Source: Kwoniella bestiolae CBS 10118 (lineage: Eukaryota; Basidiomycota; Tremellomycetes; Tremellales; Cryptococcaceae). Taken from it: a stretch of DNA of 64,000 nucleotides. The stretch is taken from the NCBI RefSeq assembly GCF_000512585.2, contig NC_089246.1, forward strand, positions 1,886,999-1,950,998, written 5' to 3'. The stretch's first letter is position 1; each line of letters starts with the position of its first letter. The position numbers were made by a program, and so were the translations under genes. Below, piece by piece: positions 50,287 through 60,487 of this stretch. The notes beneath the pieces are model-generated. The model searched no databases. It was given only the letters and a program-made list of their open reading frames with translations, and was not told the origin of the DNA.

Positions 50287-50843
50287 AATAAAGCTGAGCA
50301 ACCAGGGGAAGCTCGACCATGGTCATAAAATGTCACGATACCAGGTGTCACTAACCTACCTGGGAGGGGAAAGATAGTAACTCGCGATTGTGTCACTTAT
50401 TTGAGATGAAATGATTCATGAATATCTGTGTTTTCGGGGCCCCCTAATGTAACAGTGATTTCAATCGCCCTCCCCAAGGTCTACAACATCGTAGCGCTAG
50501 GTGTCCATTGGTGCAGACTTGAGGATTTCCACCAAAGCTGGAATCACCTAGACAACCCCCAATCGAGGTTTGCCCTGTGGAGACATTGGGCTGTGAAGTC
50601 CTCCGTCCGTTATACGCAGGATAGAGATATGAATGAGGCAGGTTAACTTACCAGAACCCCGCTCGCCAGATGTAAACCTTCTAACCGGAACGGCGTATCG
50701 CATAATTGTTCGGTGAGCTGCTCTGATATAGTAAATATCTTGCGTAGTCCTGCAAAATGTGAAGGGAATACATACGCACTGCTTGCAATTGTCAATGCTC
50801 CTTATTCAACTGCCCGATCACGGCCGAAGCGAAACTCATCAGC
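50287..50843. other. intergenic
   Basis: 557 bases with no coding support; holds the 3' end of the transporter and the former promoter of the oxidoreductase relic. Confidence 0.35.
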
Positions 50844-51752
50844 ATGAGCAAACCCATAAACGTTGCGCTCGTCGGGTATGCCTATACAACGCGCACGTTC
50901 CATGTTCCTGTCATCTTACTTGTGCCCGCATACCGCATTTACGCATTCGTTCAGGGTCAGGAGCACCCCATCGATCGGCACTCAGGTAAGCCTGGCCCTA
51001 GCTGCTTAGTCGACTTCTCGCGATACGCGAGTATGGGGTTTAGATGCTTGAAGACCCCGAAGTAGGGCTGGTCGTGGTGGTGACCCCAGGGGCTTCGCAC
51101 GCCCAACTGTGTATCCAATCTTTGTAGGCAGGCAAGAACGGTAAGTCCCACTGAAAACAATATTCCCGAATGTCACTGGCCAGAGAGCCGCTAATATCTC
51201 ACAGTCATTGTCGAGAAGCCATTCGCTCATAGCGTTCTCGAAGCCGATCAGGTTCTGACGGCTCGGAAACTTAGTGGGAAAGTATTGAGCGTGTTCCAAA
51301 GTAGGTCAAATGAAATGTTAACACCGGGGGATTCCGCTCACTTGAGTAGGTCGTCGATACGATTCATGCTTCCGAACCGTCGAGAAGGTTGCCAGATCTG
51401 GTGAGGATGAAGAGTTCATTGGCATGAATAGTGAAACGTGTCGCTCGAGATAAGCTTCGATCTACCTTGGTAGAAGGTGCCAGACTAGCTGGTGTGGCTA
51501 GCTTCTGTCGTCAGCCGTGCGGTTCGCGACTGGTGGAAAGCATTTATGATCGGACCTAGCCCTCATGCTGAAAATCACCACAACAAACAGGGTGTGACCG
51601 GAAGCAGACGTGTATACGACCATCATGACCCAGTTTTCTCACCAGGTCGCCACGGGAACGACTCTGTTGTGCACTGTGGCTTACACGTCGTGATCTGTCC
51701 CCGCCCCTCCATACTTCCCGAGCCTACCAGTTGCAGGGCAACGCAAAAATAG
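50844..51752 (+). pseudogene. decayed Gfo/Idh/MocA-family oxidoreductase
   Basis: The ATG at 50844 starts a typical Rossmann N-terminus, INVALVGYAYTTRTFHVPVI. Homology then continues in pieces: EDPEVGLVVVVTPGASHAQL, then, after TAG at 51125-51127, AGKN. An intron-like gap leads to VIVEKPFAHSVLEADQVLTA (the family's EKP motif with catalytic-region Lys) and GKVLSVFQ, then RRYDSCFRTVEKVARSG. Another TAG at 51041-51043 precedes the second piece, and the 51.4-51.75 kb part is only vaguely similar. The sequence between the first piece and 51043 is out of frame. The gene is clearly inactive. It would have been an NAD(P)-dependent sugar or polyol dehydrogenase. Confidence 0.7.
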
Positions 51753-52290
51753 CTAGTCTTATATAGACGTTAGCAAGCATGTGATCCATATACGCGAGAA
51801 AGGGTTCAGTGAGTTGGGAGAGACCCTGTGTCGATCGTCGCGTAATCAACAGTATCGAGAGCAGACGGACTGGCGGGCTTGACAACTCGAAGGAATGCGC
51901 TGGCCGCCATCCGCGTAGATATTTAGGAGTTCATCTGAATATGAGAGAAGACAAGGTGGGAAACTTATTGCGGATGTGATAGACGATATTATCATTCTTG
52001 ATAATTGGACAGTCTAATGAGCCGGCTCATCAGCTTGATCTCTCAACTGATCGACGATTCGATACCTTTTGGTAGGTCTAGCCTCCGCGAAGGACGTGTA
52101 AGAGACGTTGCGAGGATGGAACGCCTTCAACTCACTCTATCAAATTCCCATCTGGATCCCTCTTGGGGGTTACACGCCCGGCCGGGGGGTCGTCTCACCC
52201 AGCATGCATATTATCGGCCCAGACGGTAGAGGGGACGTGTAGGATACAGGGAAAATTGATCTGACGTCTCTAGGTGATGTGTAGCGTGTT
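51753..52290. other. start of the subtelomeric repeat region
   Basis: No gene seen. Contains GGGGGTTACACGCCCG at 52165-52180, which recurs at 55595-55610 attached to an interstitial telomere-like tract, so this may be an old boundary of a telomere-proximal block. Confidence 0.45.
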
Positions 52291-53050
52291 TGAGAAAATA
52301 TTTTCAGTCGGGACGGGAGTGACCCCTAAAGCCGAGGTGCCACTTGGGGGTTGAAAAAAATTCCAATCGTCCGTCATGCGTCCATGCATGCAGGATAATG
52401 TATATGGCCTGGTAGAGGGAGAGCGTGTGAACCAGAATATACCAGTTGGACCATTGTAGGATGCATGTGTGACGAATGAGAATTTATCTTCACTCACGAC
52501 TTGGTCTGACCCCTACACATATTGTCATTCCGACTTGGCGAAAAAAAATTCTGTTGTCCGTTGTAGATGCATTCTACCCAGTCTGAAAGACATTCCCAAT
52601 AGAGGAAAAGCGTGTGAGTCAGGATATACCAGTGGGGTGTGTGTGAGATGCATGTGTGACAAATGAGAATTTATCTTCACTCACGACTTGGTCTGACCCC
52701 TACACATATTGTCATTCCGACTTGGCGAAAAAAGATTCTGTTGTCCGTTGTAGATGCATTCTACCCAGTCTGAAAGACATTCCCAATAGAGGGAGAGCGT
52801 GTGAGTCAGGATATACCAGTGGGGTGTGTGTGAGATGCATGTGTGACAAATGAGAATTTATCTTCACTCACGACTTGGTCTGACCCCTAATCATTTGGGG
52901 GTTGAAAAAAATTCCAATCGTCCGTCATGAGCCCATGTATGCAGGATAATGTATATGGCCTGGTAGAGGAAAAGCGTGTGAACCAGAATATACCAGTGGG
53001 GTGAGTGTGGGATGCATGTGTGACGAATGAGAATTTATCTTCACTCACGG
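52291..53050. repeat. subtelomeric satellite array A, 187-base units
   Basis: Five units, recognised by the palindromic core TGAGAATTTATCTTCA and variants starting at 52291, 52477, 52664, 52851 and 53028. Spacings are 186, 187, 187 and 177. The two central units are near identical and translate as duplicate 65-codon frames. Each unit also carries a GACCCCTA word and a vertebrate-independent ATGCATG word. It is related to array B. Confidence 0.9.
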
Positions 53051-53275
53051 CACCGTCTGACCCCTAGAGACGGGATCAAATTTCCCACTATGTCTGAGCG
53101 GTCAAAAAGTTGATTGCCATTCGCTATGCTGCAACGCATGATGACCAAGTGGTATGCTCGTGATGAGAGTGACGATCTCTATCAGGATGACAAAGATAAG
53201 CATCTACAGCCTTCTGATCTGACAAAACCAGTAGGGGGTTTACGCATCAGAAAGTGCCGCCGTACTCACGGCTGA

Positions 53276-53345
53276 CCCCTACAACGACCCCTACCACAAC
53301 CCCTACAACAACCCCTACAACAACCCCTACAACGACCCCTACAAT
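53276..53345. repeat. 12-base minisatellite, CCCCTACAACAA
   Basis: Six consecutive units of CCCCTACAACAA or one-base variants (ACGA, CCACAA). The CCCCTA core is close to the C-strand of the telomere repeat. Confidence 0.88.
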
Positions 53346-53511
53346 TGGCATGGTGATTGTTATGTGATATGGATTCAATGATCAAGTCTAATCGCATGAG
53401 AAAAAGGCCTACATACAAAGTATGGTGGGTATAGACGCGTCTCATCCCCAAAGAACCTTGGGATATATCCCATCGTACGAGCAGACGCGTCTCCCCTAGA
53501 TGACTTAGGGT

Positions 53512-53874
53512 TGATGCTGACCCCTAGTCAACCAGGGGTTGGCTTTATGGAGCGACTGCCGACCTCTTTATGTACCACTGATGCTGACCCCTAGTCAACC
53601 AGGGGTTGGCTTTATGGTGCGACTGCCGAGCTCTTTATGTACCACTGATGCTGACCCCTAGGCAACCAGGGGTTGGCTTTATGGTGCGACTGCCGAGCTC
53701 TTTATGTACCACTGATGCTGACCCCTAGTCAACCAGGGGTTGGCTTTATGGAGCGACTGCCGACCTCTTTATGTACCACTGATGCTGACCCCTAGTCAAC
53801 CAGGGGTTGGCTTTATGGAGCGATTGCCGAGCTCTTTATGTACCACTGATGCTGACCCCTAGTCAACCAGGGGG
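53512..53874. repeat. 67-base tandem repeat, five and a half copies
   Basis: Units start with TGATGCTGACCCCTAGTC at 53512, 53579, 53646, 53713, 53780 and 53847 (the last one partial), exactly 67 bases apart and almost identical. Each has a short inverted repeat CCCCT...AGGGG around GTCAACC. Confidence 0.93.
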
Positions 53875-53954
53875 TCTCCCAATGACACTGTCCTCGCTCA
53901 ACCAAATATAGCATATCGACATCACTACCACAATTGTACGTATTCTACTTGTCA

Positions 53955-55202
53955 TCATACAGAATCACCTTCCTCTGCATGAAGCTCAGGATGCCTTTTG
54001 CGATGCAGCTTCAACCCCCTCTCATTCAAAGTCACCTTTCCGCACGAGCACACGCACAGGCCAGTGGCACCCATCTCCTGCGCTGTGAACCTGTCATCGG
54101 CATGTTGCTTCTTGATATGCTCCAATAGGTCCTTGAACGTTGACCCACATCGAGGACATTCACCAGCCCCGGACCGTTGACCCTTGCTTCTCCGATCCTG
54201 AATCTGAACACCTGCCATGTTCAGGTAATCAGTAGTCGGCTCGCAGGTGAACATGGTGATCACCACTCGTTTCCTGGCATCTTGTGGGTTGAGCGCCTTG
54301 ACGAGATGAGGTATGACCCCTGGCTGGAACAAGACGACATCACCGGGGTATACAGGAAGAGCATAACCCAACGTTGGCATCAATAGGTCTCCCTGGCCTT
54401 GGCTGTGGTCCCAGTCCTGGTTCCGATGGCCCAGTACGAGCAGCGTGGTGTAAAGTCTTCTGTCATCATGGGAGTCGAGGTGCATCTTCTCAGACTGTCC
54501 TTGTGTCACGGCAGAGCATGTGGCCAAGTGGCCGAAGCGAAAGAACTCGGAGACATGTCCCACTGGATGGTTAGGTGAGTCGGCAGCAGAGACACCTCGA
54601 AGGTCAAGCTTGCTTTGGTCCAGGGCAGCCTTCATTCTTTGTGTACTGGCTCGATGAGCTTGCCAGGTTTCCGGGTCGAGATCTCGTATCCTTGACTGAA
54701 CCCTCTGGTCGGCGACGTCACCAATGGCCAGGCAGAGTTCCAGCATATGTTGCTTCCGGCCAGCAGCTACTTGTGGGTTTCGGTTCGGTTGGACGGTGTC
54801 GTTGGTGACCCACGGTGAGTGAATGTTGGAAGCTCGGAAGAAGATGCCAAGATGATGAGGGCTGAGTCCAGAAGTGCGCTCGGTTCCCTTGATGTATGCC
54901 TTACAACCAGCCTCTTCACCCGATCGAATGGCTCCCAGAATGCGATCCTGATCATCTTGCAACAGTTGGCCAGAGAGCCTGATGGCCCAGTACTTCGGAC
55001 CGCCATAACCTGTGGCACGAGGGATCAAAAGGTCGCCACGTTCCGGCAGCCTTGGCAGTGGCTTGCCAGCGTTGTCTCCCAGAATCCGATCTACTGTCTC
55101 CGTGATGTTTGATCGGTTGGAACGGGTATGGCTGCAGTAGTAGGTCTGGACATGCACAGGCGTGCTTGGCAGAATGACAGTGGGAGGACGAGTCGATGTC
55201 AT
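53955..55202 (-). CDS. TET/JBP-like 2-oxoglutarate dioxygenase with paired zinc fingers
   Basis: An intronless frame from ATG 55202 gives 415 residues; it could extend to a GTG at 55271, but ATG is preferred. Residues about 215-325 form a double-stranded beta-helix oxygenase domain with Fe(II) ligands H241 and D243 (EKMHLDSHDDRRLYTTLLVLG), the strand LPVYPGDVVLFQPGVIPH (distal H299) and a 2-oxoglutarate-binding basic residue near R312 (RKRVVITMF). The spacing and the lG-x-LxxPxLG-x-PGDVxLF pattern resemble the fungal TET/JBP group that oxidises 5-methylcytosine or thymine in DNA. The C-terminus carries two fingers: C349/C352/H362/H367, then CVCSCG with H400/H404. It is flanked on both sides by satellite arrays. 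A different nonhaem dioxygenase is the main alternative. Likely nuclear, acting on DNA. Confidence 0.72.
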   Translation of the reverse strand: MTSTRPPTVILPSTPVHVQTYYCSHTRSNRSNITETVDRILGDNAGKPLPRLPERGDLLIPRATGYGGPKYWAIRLSGQLLQDDQDRILGAIRSGEEAGCKAYIKGTERTSGLSPHHLGIFFRASNIHSPWVTNDTVQPNRNPQVAAGRKQHMLELCLAIGDVADQRVQSRIRDLDPETWQAHRASTQRMKAALDQSKLDLRGVSAADSPNHPVGHVSEFFRFGHLATCSAVTQGQSEKMHLDSHDDRRLYTTLLVLGHRNQDWDHSQGQGDLLMPTLGYALPVYPGDVVLFQPGVIPHLVKALNPQDARKRVVITMFTCEPTTDYLNMAGVQIQDRRSKGQRSGAGECPRCGSTFKDLLEHIKKQHADDRFTAQEMGATGLCVCSCGKVTLNERGLKLHRKRHPELHAEEGDSV

Positions 55203-55763
55203 ATCGCTTGAGGTGTCCGTCAGCCATCGCCCACATGCCGCCTTGTCATACCGACTCACCGACGATGTCACTTGAATTTCCTGGGCGAGCCTTGGATTAT
55301 TGTTGATATTATACTGTCAAGTCATCGGCTCGTCAGCTTGGCTTCTCCCTCGTCCTCGTCCCGACGGTCTCCCTAACCCCCAAATGGGTACGGCTCTGGC
55401 CGCCCATCGGTGTCCTCATGCATCGGCTTATCTACATCGTTCGCTACACTACTTTGCCCGATAACCTCGTCCTAGCTTCCTTAGCTCCATCGGGTCCATC
55501 GTCTTCTTCAATTCCTCAATTCGTAGAACCTTGCGATGGGGTGGTACCGGTCGCTTCGCCGGTTGCCGTCGACGTTTCGGCATAAATAGGGTTAGGGGGT
55601 TACACGCCCGTTATTGGGAGGGGGGGGGGCACCTCGGACCGGACCGGGGGGGACCGTCGGGGTGAAATTTTCATGCATGCATCTGAGAGGCCTATCTGGC
55701 AGAGCCGAGGGCGCCGATCCCGAATCTGAAGTCGGAATGGAGCTGGGTGGGATGTGTGATGGA
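55203..55763. other. upstream region of the dioxygenase gene with interstitial telomere-like tract
   Basis: 561 bases. AGGGTTAGGGGGTTACACGC at 55588-55607 is a short interstitial telomeric tract continuous with the GGGTTACACGCCCG word also seen at 52165. A run of ten or more G follows at about 55619-55629. No coding. Confidence 0.6.
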
Positions 55764-56945
55764 TGAGAAAAGATTTTCACCTTGACCGGGTGGACGGACG
55801 GGTTAACCCGGGATCCAATCTGGGGGGGATGGAAATCCGTCAGAGTACCGACCATGCATGCATGCATGTGATGGGAGCCCTGTCATCTGGTAGAGAAGGA
55901 CACGGTCAGCCAGGATAAAATGTGCATGCATGCATGGGAGTGATGTGTGATGAATGAGAATTTATTTTCACTCACCCGGTGGTCCGACCCCTTAACTTGA
56001 CCCCCTTAGGGTCGATGACCAAGTCTGCTCCCGTTGACCTCCATCGACGCATTCAAGCAACCAAATGGATATCACCTGGTAGAGAGAGACTCGGTCAGGC
56101 AGGATAAAATAGTCTGCCATGCATGGGAGTGATGTGTGATGAGTGAGAATTTATTTCCACTCACTCGGTGGTCTGACCCCTTAGCCCGGGATCAAATCTG
56201 ACCCCTTAGACCGGCAGCCTGAAAATCCTCCAGAGTGTCGACCAGGTATGTATGAGTGGGACAGAATGTATGCTACCTGGTAGGGAGCGACTCGGTCAGT
56301 CAGAATAAAATAGTCTCACATGCATGGGAGTGATGTGTGATGAGTGAGAATTTATTTTCACTCACCCGGTGGTCCGACCCCTTAACTTGACCCCTTAGGG
56401 GTCGATGACCAAGTCTGCTCCCGTTGACCTCCATCGACGCATTCAAGCAACCAAATGGATATCACCTGGTAGAGAGAGACTCGGTCAGGCAGGATAAAAT
56501 AGTCTGCCATGCATGGGAGTGATGTGTGATGAGTGAGAATTTATTTCCACTCACTCGGTGGTCTGACCCCTTAGCCCGGGATCAAATCTGACCCCTTAGA
56601 CCGGCAGCCTGAAAATCCTCCAGAGTGTCGACCAGGTATGTATGAGTGGGACAGAATGTATGCTACCTGGTAGGGAGCGACTCGGTCAGTCAGAATAAAA
56701 TAGTCTCACATGCATGGGAGTGATGTGTGATGAGTGAGAATTTATTTTCACTCACTCGGACCTCTGACCCCTTAGCCTGACCCCTTAGCCGGTGGTGACC
56801 CAGTAGCCTCCCGATGACCTCCACGCATGCATTCAAGCAACCAAACCTATATCATCTGGTAGAGGGAAAGCTACTCTGTCAGCATAAAATCCTTGTACAT
56901 GCGTAGGACTTGAGATGTATGCATGGAAATTAATTTTCACCCACT
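55764..56945. repeat. subtelomeric satellite array B, 390-base dimers of about 190-base units
   Basis: Seven palindromic cores (TGAGAATTTATTTTCA and variants) start at 55764, 55955, 56144, 56345, 56534, 56735 and 56924. Spacings alternate between about 189 and 201, making a 390-base higher-order unit whose two copies (56011-56400 and 56401-56790) are near identical. Units share GACCCCTTA and CATGCATGGGAGTGATGTG with each other and resemble array A. Confidence 0.92.
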
Positions 56946-57050
56946 CGGTACACTGGTGGGTGGGTGACGGGATCAAATTTCAGCATGGGCTGTACCGGTC
57001 AGCACCCGATCATCTCACAGTCAGCGTTCACCGTACAGTCTGTAACACAG

Positions 57051-57207
57051 TGTCGCAGGGGATCGCAGAGCTTGCACATCTGGGAGGTCACCTGCGACAG
57101 GATGCGACAGTCTATGGTGAGAGCTGCGACAGTGTGCGCTGGAGGGGGAGGGATGGGCGACAGTGTGCGCCAGGTGGTGGAGAGGGATGCGACAGAATGC
57201 GACACTC
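57051..57207. repeat. cluster of TGCGACA motifs, first
   Basis: About seven occurrences of TGCGACA/GCGACAG in 157 bases, mostly on the plus strand, ending directly at the 3' end of the adjacent minus-strand gene. Confidence 0.75.
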
Positions 57208-57214
57208 ACCTTAC

Positions 57215-59781
57215 TCAGTCCCCTTCCAGCTCCAAATCTGGGACGTCTATCAACCCAGCGGTGACCAGCTCTGCTATCCACCTCAGAATCCCCTCCCGAG
57301 CCAGCCTGTGGTTACAACCAGGAGCCGCACACCTGATCCTGAATGGTGAAGGGTTGTTCCGCTGGTAGTGGTGACGATGTCCATCGGGTTCCTTCTTGCA
57401 GGGAAGCATACCATTGGCCATGGAGTTCCGAGCCAGATCATAGACCCTGCTGATCTGTTGATCAGAGTGATACTTGGCTGAGAGAGCAGGGAAGCAGGTA
57501 GGATCCACCTAGTTCCGGTCCACCAGGCTGTTTGGGACATAGACTTGCTGGGTTTGCGGAAGCCTGCATTCCATCCCAGACCATTGAGGATGTCGGTGAG
57601 AGCTTGAATCTGAGCTTTGCTTGGCTTGTCACCATCCCGACCGCTGAAGATCCGGTTGGTCTCGGCCTGATCATACACCCAGTGGGCATTCTGCAGGAAG
57701 GCCTCCCTGCTGACCAGCTTGGCATCCAGCGGGTGACGGAAGTGGGGTCCATCACCCCGGCCCAGCCAGTAGGAAGGATCAAAGAATCGGGTGGCACCCA
57801 CTATCCTTGTAGCCTCCTTCAGGCTGGGTGCTCTGACGGTGACCTCTATCCTGAACCCACCCAATCCCTTGTCATCCTTGCTTGTCAGACTGTGGATCAT
57901 CCTCAAAGCCGAGTTGACCTGGTACCGTATGCCCCGGAGTGTCTTGGGGATACCCCCTTGGAGATGACTGTTGAATGACTTGATCACATGGACGATCCTC
58001 GGGTAGATCTTCACAGAGAACTGACGACGGTTGTCATCCATGGCTTGCAGGTTGACGGTCCCAAAGTCAAGCGAGCCTGGCACCATCATGGGATAATGAC
58101 GGACGCCATGGTGGACACCGGTGGCCGAGTGGAACAACCAGATGTAGTCAGACCCAAAGCTGGTACCTATGTCCCACTCGTTGTGCTCTGCCCACTTGTG
58201 ATCCACTTGGGCAGGCTCGGTGGTGAGGAACCTATTCAGGATGGGCATCTTCTGACCGTAGGCTTTGAGTCGGATGGCATCACAACCAGCCGAGATGAGA
58301 CAGTGGACAAAGACGGAGGTGGGGACATGGACATTGCCGAGGGTAGCTTGGTGAACCATCCGACCGGGCTGGGCCACTTGATACCTGTTGAGTTCTTCAA
58401 AGAACCCATCCTTGTACTGAGTTCCCACCCAGAGCTGATGGGTAGCTTCGGCCAGGAGGAGGTATCGGTCAAAGGCAGGACCTCGGTGGTAGGTGGTGTG
58501 GAGCTTCCTGGTGGGAGCCCTGCTGATGAGTTGGACATCGGCCAGGGAACTCTCAAACCTGCAAAGGTACTCCTCGGGTGACAGTACCAGCTCCCATCTA
58601 TCCACATCCATAGGCTTCCTCCTCAGCTGAGCCATCCTGCCCTCCACCACATCGGGAAGCATCTGAAATCCTTCCATGAACGGGAGATCTCTGATATCAA
58701 ACTGTGGTTCGGGTGGTGGTGCAGGAGGTGGTGACCACCCACCAGATGGGACGGTGTCGGAAGTGATGGACCGGAGGGGAGGAGACTGTGAGAGAGGTGG
58801 TGATTGCCGAGGGGGAGAAAGCTGAGGTTGGGACGGAGGAGGTGATGGTCGAGGGGGAGACAGAGTAAGGGCTGGAGTGAAGGGGTTTGGAGTCCATCAG
58901 GAGCAGGTGGTGGTGGTGACGGAAGGAAAGGTGCGGGAGACTGAATGGGAGACTGGATGATAGGGGGGGTGGACGACATTGAGGAAGGGGATAATACCAT
59001 TCTTGGCCCCACCGTCTCGTCCTCATCATCTTCAGAGTCCGATCTATTGTTTGACCAGGAAGAACCATTGTCAGATAGTGCTATCATTTCTATCTCTTCC
59101 GGCTCCTCCTCCCCTCCAGCTGATCCACCTCCATATCATCATCTGTAAAAGGTTCATAGACATAAGACACCGGAGCTATCAGCCTTGAGGAGGAACGGAT
59201 GGGAGAGGGGGAGTTGAGCTGTAACCCAGTGACGGGCAAGCTGCTGGGCAAGCTGCTGGGTGATAAGGATTGAGCCGCATCTCTTGATGGAGTCGCTGGT
59301 GTTGAAGGAGTTCGAAGAGGTGGTGTGGTCAATGGAGAGCTGAGGGGTGAGGTCAAGGGGAGTACAATGGTGAAGGTCGGATAAGAGAGGAGGATGCTGG
59401 AGGAGGTGTCAAGGGAGAACTTGACAGTGGTCTGGCACGGGATGAGGATGGACCAGGTGAGCTCAAGGGAGAACTGATAGATGAGTGACGGAGGAGAGAT
59501 GCTATTGAGGGAGCCGGTGTTAGAGATGAGCTGGGTGACCGCTTGGGACGATGGATGGGTGAATAATCGGGACAGTGGAACCGAGTCTTGTGCTTGCAAA
59601 GTCCTGCTTGATTGAGCACCACTCGACCACAGGTGCAGATGATTACCTCAGTGTTGGAGATCTCACCTGCGGTGAACTTGTGACCCTTGTGCTTCTTCTT
59701 GATATGATCCAACAAGTCCGCATAGTCTTTCTCACATAGGTTGCACTTTCCTGAGCGGTCGGCGTGGTTTTCACTGGGCAT
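57215..59781 (-). pseudogene. zinc-finger protein gene with several one-base frame breaks, unknown core
   Basis: From ATG 59781 the N-terminus has the same paired finger module as the dioxygenase: CNLCEKDYADLLDHIKKKHK, then ICTCGRVVLNQAGLCKHKTR. A long Ser/Pro-rich linker follows (59.6-58.7 kb), then a conserved-looking core of about 400 residues (FDRYLLLAEATHQLWVGTQY, HVPTSVFVHCLISAGCDAIR, WDIGTSFGSDYIWLFHSATG, FRIEVTVRAPSLKEATRIVG, FFDPSYWLGRGDGPHFRHPL), and a Cys/His-bearing tail (RCAAPGCNHRLAREGILRWI) ending LELEGD. Reading it needs single-base insertions at the four-base runs 59357-59360, 59111-59114 and 58882-58885 and one near 57506. No family is recognised for the core; it may be a nucleic-acid-acting protein of a mobile element. 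Whether it is inactive or mis-sequenced is open. Confidence 0.6.
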
Positions 59782-59940
59782 GGTGGTGGAAGAGCAATGG
59801 TATCACAATATGAGAATACGATATGACCGTTCAGTAGGTACTCTCAGGAAAGTTTAACATCCTCAATGACGGCATCAAGATCACCTTCCATGTCTTGTGT
59901 GTCTCTCGTTGATGTACTGCACTTGTGTACAACCAATTGA

Positions 59941-60210
59941 TTTTTACTCCCCGGCCCATGCATACTATCTTCTTATACTCGACCTCAGCTATCATATGAG
60001 CTATCAACTGAAGCTCTGTCACCTCTGTGAGTCTACCAATCAGCCATCCCTTCCGACTCTCCTCCCCACCATAGTCCAGTCACCTCTGATGCCCTATATA
60101 AATTCCAGCTGGTTTTTACTCCTTGGCCCATGCATACCAGTGGATCATACTTCATCCCAGCTATCATATGAGCTAACAACTGATCCTCCATCACCTCTGG
60201 TTCCTCCCCT
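59941..60210. repeat. 171-base tandem duplication upstream of the finger gene
   Basis: A segment beginning TTTTTACTCC..GGCCCATGCATAC and containing AGCTATCATATGAGCTA, then TCACCTCTG, occurs at 59941 and again at 60112. TATATAAA lies between them (60094-60101). Possible duplicated promoter element of the minus-strand gene starting at 59781. Confidence 0.7.
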
Positions 60211-60294
60211 TCCGATGTCCCTGTCCACTGATGAGGTTCCCAACAAATCCCTTCCACCGACCTATATCTTTCACCTCGTCATCACAACTCCCCC

Positions 60295-60472
60295 TGCGAC
60301 AGATTGCGACCCATCCCTCTGCGACAGGATGCGACTGCATGTATGCTAGCTGCGACAGGTTGCGACAAAGCCTGGTGGGACTTGCGATAGGTTGCGCCAG
60401 AAGATGGATGGGTTGCGATCCATTGCGACTTGCTATGGTGAGCACTCTAGATTCCTGCGATCATCTGCGCCA
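60295..60472. repeat. cluster of TGCGACA motifs, second
   Basis: About ten TGCGACA/TTGCGAC words on the plus strand in about 180 bases, immediately 3' of the glycosylase gene. Confidence 0.78.
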
Positions 60473-60487
60473 TATCTCTATGCATAC

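Noticed and set aside
52469..52853. Two tandem 65-codon plus-strand frames with nearly identical products
   Set aside because: They are explained by the 187-base satellite unit; the start codons are not ATG and no other unit keeps the frame.
55588..55610. Interpretation of the internal telomere tract as a chromosome end within the window
   Set aside because: Too short (about two units) and followed by gene-bearing sequence; the true array is at 63745-64000.
55592..55867. 91-codon minus-strand frame in the satellite region
   Set aside because: It translates the repeat and G-run sequence, is Pro/His-rich and has no promoter or splice support.
52291..56945. CRISPR-like array interpretation of the regularly spaced palindromes
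   Set aside because: Whole units, not just the cores, are repeated; there are no unique spacers, and the organism is a eukaryote.
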